Shown here: positions 1 through 4,928 of the stretch, piece by piece | Numbering within the stretch: position 1 is the first letter of the stretch | How the letters are laid out: every line of letters begins with the position of its first letter | DNA from: Propionibacterium sp. | GTDB lineage: Bacteria > Actinomycetota > Actinomycetes > Actinomycetales > Actinomycetaceae | Direction: 5' to 3' | Assembly: GCA_030460725.1 (NCBI GenBank) | Contig: JAKECL010000173.1 | Coordinates: 1-5,223 of the forward strand | DNA length: 5,223 nucleotides | Made by a program: the position numbers and the translations under genes | The notes under the pieces: generated by a model | Seen by the model: the letters and a program-made list of their open reading frames with translations, nothing else | Databases searched by the model: none | Told to the model about the DNA's origin: nothing

Positions 1-78
1 GGCCGTTTCCGCCCGCGCCGCGCAATTTTTACCGTGGCTCCCTGTCCCGTGGGGGTGGGGCCGTAATGCCGGCCCGGC

Positions 79-110
79 GGGGGGGGGGGCCCCCCCCCGG
101 GGGGGGGGGG
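79..110. repeat. G11-C9-G12 homopolymer block
   Basis: Eleven G (79-89), nine C (90-98) and twelve G (99-110) follow each other without interruption. The C run can pair with either G run, so the strand can fold into alternative hairpins, and the G runs could also form quadruplex-type structures. Such tracts slip readily in replication and are also a classic source of sequencing or assembly error. The block lies about 180 bp upstream of the panC start and is not inside a supported gene, so any length change would act on transcription or structure, not on a reading frame. Confidence 0.85.
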
Positions 111-281
111 CCACCGCTCAGCCGACCCGACCCCGGCGTGGCACCATCCGGCGGGCTCCCGGGCCCGGGGTGTGTGGCGAGTGGGATGGAACACGCGGAG
201 ATCCGTGGGCGTGGTCCGAGGTGCGCCCCACCGCCGCCATGCGGGACAATGGAGCTCCCGGGAGACACCCGGGTCCACACC

Positions 282-287
282 GAGGAG
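282..287 (+). promoter_or_regulatory. Shine-Dalgarno site that sets the panC start
   Basis: GAGGAG lies six bases before the GTG at 294. The in-frame ATG at 249 and the one at 66 have no comparable site, so this motif decides the start in favour of the GTG. Confidence 0.8.
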
Positions 288-293
288 CCACCC

Positions 294-1175
294 GTGCGCG
301 ACGCACCCGTCATTGCCCACAACCGTCAGGAGTTGGCTGATGCCCTGGCTGCCACCAGCGGCACCCGTGCCCTGGTGATGACGATGGGTGCCCTGCACGA
401 GGGCCATCTCACGCTGGTGCGTCGGGCCCGCAGTCTGGCCGACCACATCGTCGTCTCCATCTTCGTCAACCCCACGCAGTTCGCACCCGGTGAGGACTTC
501 GATGCCTACCCGCGGACCTTGGACGCCGATGTGGAGAAGCTCGCTGCTGAGGGTGTCGAAGTGGTCTACGCCCCCGAGCCTGAAGATGTCTACCCTGTGC
601 CCCCGCGCATCACAGTGGACCCTGGCCCCATCGCCCGCGTCCTGGAGGGCGCCACCCGTCCCACCCACCTGGCCGGTGTGGCCCTGGTCGTCACCAAGGT
701 CATCAATCTCACCCGCCCCCAGGTCGCGGTCTTCGGTCAGAAGGACGCCCAGCAGCTGACCATGGTGCGCACCCTTGTGCGCGACCTGGATCTCCCGGTG
801 AGCATCGCCTCCGTGCCCATCTCCCGCGACACCGACGGTGTGGCCCGCTCCAGCCGCAACCGCTACCTCTCCGAGGAGGAGCGCCACCATGCCCGTGCCC
901 TCTCCCGCGCGCTGCAGGTCGGGGCCCGCTCGGCATCCCTGGGGGGAACCCCCGCCGCTGTCCTGGCGGACACCCGGGCGGTGCTCGCCGCCGAGGACGG
1001 GGTGGAGATCGACTATGTCGCACTGACCGACCCTGACACCTTCGACTGTGTCGAAGGAGACGTGAGGGCCGGGACGCCCGCGTTCCTGCTGGTCGCTGCC
1101 CGTGTGGGCACCACCCGGCTGATCGACAACACACTGGTGACCCTGGGCGGCGGGTCCTCCCGAGGAGGGAAATGA
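294..1175 (+). CDS. panC: Pantoate--beta-alanine ligase (pantothenate synthetase)
   Basis: Cytosolic enzyme that condenses pantoate with beta-alanine, using ATP through a pantoyl-adenylate intermediate, to make pantothenate for coenzyme A. The 293-residue product has the family's usual length. Visible motifs in order are TMGALHEGH at 30-38 (HIGH-type nucleotide site), FVNPTQF at 57-63, FGQKDAQQL at 147-155 and the KMSKS-like DGVARSSRN at 181-189. The GTG at 294 is chosen because it has a GAGGAG site six bases upstream and puts the TMGALHEGH motif at residue 30, as in typical PanC proteins. An in-frame ATG at 249 would add 15 residues of low-complexity sequence without a ribosome site. The stop lies one base before the panD ATG, so the two are almost certainly one operon with coupled translation. 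All key motifs look intact. Confidence 0.96.
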   Translation: MRDAPVIAHNRQELADALAATSGTRALVMTMGALHEGHLTLVRRARSLADHIVVSIFVNPTQFAPGEDFDAYPRTLDADVEKLAAEGVEVVYAPEPEDVYPVPPRITVDPGPIARVLEGATRPTHLAGVALVVTKVINLTRPQVAVFGQKDAQQLTMVRTLVRDLDLPVSIASVPISRDTDGVARSSRNRYLSEEERHHARALSRALQVGARSASLGGTPAAVLADTRAVLAAEDGVEIDYVALTDPDTFDCVEGDVRAGTPAFLLVAARVGTTRLIDNTLVTLGGGSSRGGK

Positions 1176-1176
1176 C

Positions 1177-1644
1177 ATGACAGAGGTCATGCGCCCGATG
1201 ATCCAGGGCAAGATCCACCGCGTGCGCGTCACGGCCGCGGACCTGCACTACGTCGGATCGGTGACGATCGACGCCGACCTCCTGGACGCCGCGGACATCG
1301 TGGCGGGACAGCAGGTCGACATCTCAGACATCGAGAACGGCAATCGCCTGACCACCTACGTCATCCCCGGTGAACGGGGATCGGGCATGCTGCAGATGAA
1401 CGGAGCCGCCGCACACCTGGTGACGGTCGGCGACCTGGTCATCGTCATGGCATACGCCCAGGTCCCGGAGTCGCAGGTGCGGGACTGGCGCCCCAGTGTG
1501 GTCTTCGTCGACCGGGACAACCATCTCCTCCACTCCGGCGATGACCCCGGTGCGGTGCCCGAGCACACTGAGCGTGCCCGCGAGCTGGGCTTGCGTTCCT
1601 CCGGCACCCGCACCACCCCGGGAGCGGTCGAGCAACAGGGCTGA
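1177..1644 (+). CDS. panD: Aspartate 1-decarboxylase proenzyme
   Basis: Pyruvoyl-dependent enzyme that decarboxylates L-aspartate to beta-alanine, the second substrate of PanC encoded just upstream. The 155-residue proenzyme shows the family pattern: GKIHRVRVTAADLHYVGS near the N-terminus, with the self-cleavage site between Gly27 and Ser28, so Ser28 should become the pyruvoyl group. It continues with TIDADLLDAADI, then NGNRLTTYVIPGERGSG at about 55-71 and NGAAAHLVTVGDLVIVMAYAQ at about 75-95, all well conserved. An AGGAGG site at 1163-1168, inside the end of panC, lies eight bases before the ATG at 1177 and supports this start. ATGs at 1189 and 1198 are possible but less well placed. The C-terminal tail beyond about residue 120 is longer than in short PanD proteins and has no recognisable motif. 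Long tails also occur in actinobacterial PanD. Confidence 0.96.
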   Translation: MTEVMRPMIQGKIHRVRVTAADLHYVGSVTIDADLLDAADIVAGQQVDISDIENGNRLTTYVIPGERGSGMLQMNGAAAHLVTVGDLVIVMAYAQVPESQVRDWRPSVVFVDRDNHLLHSGDDPGAVPEHTERARELGLRSSGTRTTPGAVEQQG

Positions 1645-1699
1645 GTTCCTCTCGGGAGCGATCGGCGCACAGGGTCGGTCCGGTGTGGGGTCCGCGCGC

Positions 1700-1809
1700 G
1701 GCCCGGTACCCGTCGTTCGGGTCTCCCCTCGTGGCAGGGCGTGGCCCGGTACCCGTCGTTCGGGTCTCCCCTCGTGGCAGGGCGTGGCCCCATGCCGGTC
1801 GTCCGGCCC
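1700..1809. repeat. 43-bp tandem repeat between panD and lysS
   Basis: Two identical 43-bp units occupy 1700-1742 and 1743-1785. A degenerate partial third copy follows at about 1786-1809, matching about 17 of the first 24 positions. Each unit contains ACCCG-TCGTT-CGGGT, a small hairpin with a 5-bp stem (1708-1722 and 1751-1765), followed by a conserved CTCCCCTCGTGGCAGGG. The repeat lies in the gap upstream of lysS and just 5' of its probable promoter. Perfect identity of the two units argues for recent duplication or ongoing homogenisation. It is not a CRISPR array, since there are no spacers. Confidence 0.9.
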
Positions 1810-1832
1810 GTGGTCGGTGGGCGCCCAGCAGT

Positions 1833-1847
1833 TACCATGGGGGCGTG
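1833..1847 (+). promoter_or_regulatory. Probable lysS promoter -10 with leaderless start
   Basis: TACCAT at 1833-1838 fits the actinobacterial -10 pattern TANNNT. It is followed by six bases and then the lysS GTG at 1845. Transcription would begin at or next to the start codon, giving a leaderless mRNA. The only Shine-Dalgarno-like feature is the G-run at 1839-1843, which is very close to the start. No convincing -35 is visible at the expected distance. Confidence 0.5.
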
Positions 1848-3419
1848 ACTGACGCCAAGACCGAGCCCACCACCGCCCCCACCCCTGAGGTTCCTGCCCT
1901 CGACGACACACCCGAGCAGGTCAGGGTGCGTGCGGCGAAGCGCCAGCGAATGCTGGACGAGGGTGTGCCCCCCTATCCCGTCCTCCTCCCCATCACCTCC
2001 ACCATCAAGCAGGTGCGCGCCGACTACTCCGGTCTTGAGGCGGGGGAGGAGACCGACGTGGTCGTCGGTCTGGCCGGGCGCGTGGTCCTCATGCGCAACT
2101 CGGGGAAGCTGTGCTTCGCGACGCTGCAGGACGGGGAGGGCAACCGTCTCCAGGTGATGCTCTCGGCCAAGGAGGTGGGGGCGGACTCCCTGGCGGAGTA
2201 CAAGGCGGACGTCGACCTGGGTGACCACCTCTTCGTCCACGGTCGCGTCATCTCCTCGCGCCGCGGTGAGTTGTCGGTCATGGCTGAGCCGGGCGGGGAC
2301 ACCGCCCCTGCGTGGGAGATCGCCTCCAAGGCGCTGCGTCCCCTGCCCAAGACCTTCACATCGGGCGAGGGCGGCGTCGGGGGAGGACTGTCGGAGGACA
2401 TGCGTGTGCGCAGGCGCTACCTCGACATGATCGTGCGTCCGGCCGCGCGTGAGATGGTGCGCACTCGGGCCAGGGTCGTGAAGTCGCTTCGCCAGTACTT
2501 CGACACCGCAGGTTTCGTGGAGATCGAGACGCCGATGCTCCAGGTGCTCCACGGTGGTGCCGCAGCTCGGCCGTTCAGGACCCACATGAACGCCTACGAC
2601 ACGGACCTCTACCTGCGCATCGCGCCCGAGCTCTACCTCAAGCGCGCCGTCGTGGGCGGGATCGACAAGGTCTTCGAGATCAACCGCAACTTCCGCAATG
2701 AGGGCGCCGACTCCTCCCACTCACCGGAGTTCACGATGCTGGAGGCCTATGAGGCCTACGGCACCTACGACACCATGGCCACGCGTACGCGGGAGTTCAT
2801 CCAGAAGGCAGCTCGTGACGCGTTGGGCACCGAGGTGGTCACCCTGCCTGACGGCTCCACCTACGACCTGTCGGGCAGCTGGGACGCAATCAGCCTCTAC
2901 GACTCGGTCTCGAACGCGGTGGGATGCGAGGTCTCGCCCTTCACGCGCCGTGGGGAGCTGGTCGAACTGGCCCGCGGACTCGGCGAGGAGATCCCCGACC
3001 ACTACGTGCCCGGCAAGATCGTCGAGACCCTCTTCGAGAAGACGGTGGGTGACCACCTGTGGGCGCCGACCTTTGTGCGGGACTTCCCGGAGGACTCCAG
3101 CCCCCTGACGCGCCAGCACCGCTCCAAGCCGGGAGTGGTGGAGAAGTGGGACCTCTACGTGCGCGGCTTCGAGTTGGCGACGGCGTACTCGGAGTTGGTC
3201 GACCCGGTGATCCAGCGCAAGCGTTTCGAGGCGCAGGCGCTGGCGGCGGCCGAGGGCGATCCCGAGGCAATGGTCCTGGATGAGGACTTCCTCCAGGCGA
3301 TGGAGTACGGGATGCCACCAGCAGGTGGCATGGGGATGGGCCTGGACCGCCTCCTGATGGCCCTCACCGGCCAGGGGATTCGCGAGACCATCACCTTCCC
3401 CCTGGTCAAGAAGATCTGA
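1845..3419 (+). CDS. lysS: Lysyl-tRNA synthetase, class II
   Basis: Charges tRNA-Lys with lysine in the cytosol. The 524-residue protein has the full class II layout. A charged and proline-rich N-terminus of about 45 residues leads into an OB-fold anticodon-binding domain (about 60-180, including VVLMRNSGKLCFATLQDGEG). The catalytic core has motif 1 around FVEIETPMLQ (224-233), the GGAAARPF loop and APELYLKRAVVGG. Motif 2 is FEINRNFRNEG (277-287) with the catalytic Arg, followed by HSPEFTMLEAYEAYG. Motif 3 is GMGMGLDRLLMAL (495-507). The protein ends in the family-typical FPLVKKI. The GTG at 1845 is preferred because the frame upstream runs through the 43-bp repeats and has no family similarity. 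The length fits actinobacterial LysRS. The gene lies 200 bp after panD, a neighbourhood seen in actinobacteria, and probably has its own promoter. Nothing appears broken or missing. Confidence 0.97.
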   Translation: MTDAKTEPTTAPTPEVPALDDTPEQVRVRAAKRQRMLDEGVPPYPVLLPITSTIKQVRADYSGLEAGEETDVVVGLAGRVVLMRNSGKLCFATLQDGEGNRLQVMLSAKEVGADSLAEYKADVDLGDHLFVHGRVISSRRGELSVMAEPGGDTAPAWEIASKALRPLPKTFTSGEGGVGGGLSEDMRVRRRYLDMIVRPAAREMVRTRARVVKSLRQYFDTAGFVEIETPMLQVLHGGAAARPFRTHMNAYDTDLYLRIAPELYLKRAVVGGIDKVFEINRNFRNEGADSSHSPEFTMLEAYEAYGTYDTMATRTREFIQKAARDALGTEVVTLPDGSTYDLSGSWDAISLYDSVSNAVGCEVSPFTRRGELVELARGLGEEIPDHYVPGKIVETLFEKTVGDHLWAPTFVRDFPEDSSPLTRQHRSKPGVVEKWDLYVRGFELATAYSELVDPVIQRKRFEAQALAAAEGDPEAMVLDEDFLQAMEYGMPPAGGMGMGLDRLLMALTGQGIRETITFPLVKKI

Positions 3420-3422
3420 CGC

Positions 3423-3510
3423 CGAAGTCCGTCCTCCTTCCCTGCGAAGTCCGTCCTTCTTCCCTGCGAAGTCCGTCGTCAATCCCGGCGAGGTCCGTCG
3501 TCGTGCGGGG
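3423..3510. repeat. Four 22-bp tandem units downstream of lysS
   Basis: CGAAGTCCGTC or its variant CGAGGTCCGTC recurs at 3423, 3445, 3467 and 3489, an exact 22-bp period. The first three units are nearly identical and the fourth has diverged. Between the cores lies a pyrimidine-rich stretch such as CTTCCCTG. At the unit junctions CTTC-CCTGC-GAAG can form a short 4-bp hairpin (3437-3449, 3459-3471). The array begins four bases after the lysS stop and lies between two convergent genes, where a terminator would be expected. It does not look like a classic terminator. There are no spacers, so it is not CRISPR. Confidence 0.85.
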
Positions 3511-3540
3511 CGGAGCAGGGCGGCACGGCTGACGGCTCCT

Positions 3541-3557
3541 GCGTCCGCCATGGACGC
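3541..3557. terminator. Possible weak bidirectional terminator hairpin
   Basis: GCGTCC at 3541-3546 pairs with GGACGC at 3552-3557 across a five-base loop. It lies in the 174-bp gap between the convergent lysS and kinase genes, where termination from both sides is expected. There is no T-tract on either strand and the stem is only 6 bp, so this call is tentative. Confidence 0.3.
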
Positions 3558-3593
3558 GACGTCGGCGTCTCATGCCCCCGGCGATCGACTGCG

Positions 3594-4328
3594 TCAGTTC
3601 GCAGCCCGTTGGGCGCGGCGTTCGGCGTGGACCAGGGCCTCCAGGGCGGCGGCGGCCTCGTCCAGGGAGCCCACGGGCCTGCAGCCGCACTGCTCCAGGT
3701 GACGGACCTTCCGGGGCTCCTCACGGGCCAGACGGGCTCCGCGCATCAGGAGGACGGGGACGGGTTTGCGCGCCTCTCCCATGTCCCGCAGGAGGCGGAA
3801 CCACATGTTGCGCAGCGGTGAGCGTGCGATGCAGATGGCGTCGGCCAACACACCCTCGTCCTCGAGGCGTGTCACGAGTTCGGCGGCAAAGATTCCCTCG
3901 GCGATGAAGAGCGGTTCTCCGGGGTCCAGCACCATGTGCCGGGAACCGGTGCGCCGGTTGGAGGGAATGTCGTAGACGGGCACCTCGGTCTGCCCGGTGC
4001 GGCACAGCTCCAGGATCGAACGCACGGCGTCATCGGCATTCCAGGAGCGTGGATCATCCCAGTCAACCAGGTCGTCGCGCAGCATGGGCATCGATGCCTC
4101 GTCGCCGTCGCGGTAGAAGTGGTCGAGTGACAGTGAGGTGATGCCGGTGCGGGTGGTCAGGGAGGTCTTCCCTGATCCGGACGGCCCGGTGAGGATGATG
4201 ACACGCGCCCGCGCTCGGCGTGCTCCCGCAGGAACCTCGAAGAGACCCTCCTGGAGGGCATCGGTGTCGGGGATGTCTCCGACACCGGTCTCCTCGGCTT
4301 CTTCCGGGTCACTCTCTCGCCGACTCAT
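3594..4328 (-). CDS. P-loop kinase, uridine kinase-like family
   Basis: The 244-residue protein has the order of motifs seen in the uridine kinase / phosphoribulokinase fold. Walker A is GPSGSGKT at 48-55. LDHFYRD at 68-74 matches the DxxYxD substrate region, and DWDDPRSWNADD at 89-100 corresponds to the DHPxAFD segment. VPVYDIPSNRRTGS follows at 117-129. The Walker B-like IAEGIFAAEL is at 142-151, and an Arg-rich lid, RSPLRNMWFRLLRDMGEARK, at 169-188. The first 40 residues are acidic and probably disordered. The family is often annotated as uridine kinase (ATP-dependent phosphorylation of uridine/cytidine in pyrimidine salvage), but the substrate cannot be settled from these motifs, so no symbol is given. 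The ATG at 4328 is chosen because the frame further upstream is a low-complexity translation of the hexanucleotide repeat. It stands alone, convergent with lysS. Confidence 0.85.
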   Translation of the reverse strand: MSRRESDPEEAEETGVGDIPDTDALQEGLFEVPAGARRARARVIILTGPSGSGKTSLTTRTGITSLSLDHFYRDGDEASMPMLRDDLVDWDDPRSWNADDAVRSILELCRTGQTEVPVYDIPSNRRTGSRHMVLDPGEPLFIAEGIFAAELVTRLEDEGVLADAICIARSPLRNMWFRLLRDMGEARKPVPVLLMRGARLAREEPRKVRHLEQCGCRPVGSLDEAAAALEALVHAERRAQRAAN

Positions 4329-4341
4329 GGTGATCAGGATA
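4326..4341 (-). promoter_or_regulatory. Probable kinase promoter -10 with leaderless start
   Basis: Read on the minus strand, TATCCT (4341-4336) matches the TANNNT -10 pattern. Seven bases, GATCACC, separate it from the ATG at 4328. No Shine-Dalgarno sequence lies in that gap, so a leaderless transcript beginning at or near the A of the ATG is likely. A TCGAAG hexamer (4364-4359) at 17-bp spacing is a weak -35 candidate. Confidence 0.55.
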
Positions 4342-4411
4342 GGTGGATACCTCGGCCTCTTCGACGCAGCGCCTGTGGTGGGTCCGACTCCGTGCACCAC
4401 GGCGATGATGC

Positions 4412-4465
4412 GGTCCTGGTCCTGGTCCTGGTTCGGGTCCGGGTTCGGGTTCGGGTTCGGGTCCG
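4412..4465. repeat. Hexanucleotide repeat, nine units of GGTYC(T/G)
   Basis: Nine in-phase hexamers run without a break: three GGTCCT, then GGTTCG, GGTCCG, three GGTTCG and a final GGTCCG. The array lies 70-125 bp upstream of the kinase's probable transcription start. On the minus strand it would translate as alternating Asp/Asn-Pro and Gln-Asp pairs, which is a by-product of the repeat and not evidence of a longer protein. Microsatellite-like arrays of this kind can change length by slippage. Confidence 0.85.
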
Positions 4466-4530
4466 GGGTAGCGCGGCCGGGACGCGACGGGATGCCACGG
4501 GGACGCGGCGGGCGCCGCCATCCTCCACCC

Positions 4531-4589
4531 GAGGCGCGGGTGGCAGTGCGAGGCGCGGGTGCCAGTGTGAGGCGCGGATGGCGGAGTGT
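4531..4589. repeat. Three 19-bp tandem units
   Basis: GAGGCGCGGGTGGCAGTGC at 4531-4549 is followed by a near-identical unit at 4550-4568 (two differences) and a more diverged one of about 21 bp at 4569-4589. The array lies in the divergent gap between the kinase and the glycerol-1-phosphate dehydrogenase, upstream of both. I see no self-complementarity strong enough to call a terminator. Confidence 0.8.
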
Positions 4590-4625
4590 GGTGTGGGCGC
4601 GCATGCCCCCTCATGTCGGTCCCTG

Positions 4626-4645
4626 CCCTGCCCGGCGGGGCAGGG
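4626..4645. other. Strong GC hairpin in the divergent intergenic region
   Basis: CCCTGCCC (4626-4633) and GGGCAGGG (4638-4645) form a perfect 8-bp stem around a GGCG tetraloop. No T-run follows on either strand, so it is not a standard intrinsic terminator. It sits about 55-75 bp upstream of the probable promoter of the dehydrogenase gene and could be a regulatory or insulating structure. Confidence 0.6.
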
Positions 4646-4698
4646 AGTGAGGTGGGAAGCTCGCCCAGAGATTCTCACCGAACATGTGGATTTTCGCA

Positions 4699-4726
4699 TC
4701 GACTGCGTTAATCTTGGTTGTACTGT
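4699..4726 (+). promoter_or_regulatory. Candidate promoter for the glycerol-1-phosphate dehydrogenase gene
   Basis: TCGACT (4699-4704) resembles a -35 and TACTGT (4721-4726) fits TANNNT, with 16 bases between. This is the only clearly A/T-richer patch in the divergent region. An alternative -10 is TAATCT at 4709-4714. Either would give a leader of roughly 200 nt before the ATG at 4929. Confidence 0.4.
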
Positions 4727-4928
4727 GGGTCGCGTCGCCACCGGAGGTGGACGTGATCGGGAAGACGTCGACGTGCAAGGGGGCCGTCATGTGGTCCGTG
4801 CGGTCGAGTCTGTCCGTGTACCTGTGGTGGAGGTGGACCCGACCACGACGGACCCAGGTCTGGGGAGACGCATCGGGAGGGTCGGTTCCCACAGGGGAGC
4901 AGACACACCACAAGAGAGAAGGGGAGTC
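4727..4928 (+). other. Possible structured 5' leader of the dehydrogenase gene
   Basis: No credible gene is present. Several inverted repeats are visible: CCACC-GGA-GGTGG at 4738-4750, the perfect 10-bp palindrome ACGTCGACGT at 4765-4774, and a long-range stem of GGTCCGT (4793-4799) with ACGGACC (4848-4854). Inside the last lie GGTCG (4802-4806) with CGACC (4840-4844), then GTCC (4812-4815) with GGAC (4835-4838). I do not recognise a known riboswitch class. The leader ends in a purine-rich ribosome site before the ATG. Confidence 0.4.

Larger units (their letters stand above)
1..293. other. Non-coding region upstream of panC with GC palindromes
   Basis: I see no convincing gene here. Reading frames that cross it are low-complexity Pro/Gly/Arg translations of GC-rich DNA. 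It holds a short T-run (26-30) followed by a TACCGT hexamer at 30-35 that could be a -10 element. Next come the homopolymer block at 79-110, a perfect 12-bp palindrome CCCGGGCCCGGG at 158-169, and a 10-bp palindrome CTCCCGGGAG at 255-264. GACAAT at 245-250 is a weak candidate -10 for panC and would give a leader of roughly 35-40 nt, but no good -35 is visible. The T-run could also be the tail of a terminator whose stem starts outside the window. The panC reading frame is open back to an ATG at 66, but that extension lacks any family similarity. Confidence 0.6.

Noticed and set aside
66..293. N-terminal extension of panC from the ATG at 66 or at 249
   Set aside because: The added residues are low-complexity translation through the homopolymer block and GC-rich DNA, no ribosome site precedes either ATG, and the GTG at 294 has a good site and gives the normal PanC length.
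1683..1844. lysS extension of 54 codons from the ATG at 1683
   Set aside because: It translates the 43-bp repeats; LysRS proteins do not have this segment, and the GTG at 1845 gives the usual length.
1356..2720. Long minus-strand open frame of 454 codons
   Set aside because: It is antisense to lysS and panD, runs through the 43-bp repeats, has no recognisable family motif, and is the kind of open frame that GC-rich codon bias produces opposite real genes.
3423..3510. CRISPR array
   Set aside because: The 22-bp units are directly adjacent with no unique spacers, and no cas genes are present. The same applies to the 43-bp and 19-bp arrays.
2721..3551. Minus-strand open frame of 276 codons opposite the lysS 3' half
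   Set aside because: It is antisense to well-conserved lysS motifs, and its N-terminal part is a translation of the 22-bp repeats and flanking DNA.
4329..4604. Kinase extension of 92 codons upstream of the ATG at 4328
   Set aside because: The extension encodes alternating DP/NP/QD from the hexanucleotide array and a promoter-like hexamer lies immediately before the ATG at 4328.
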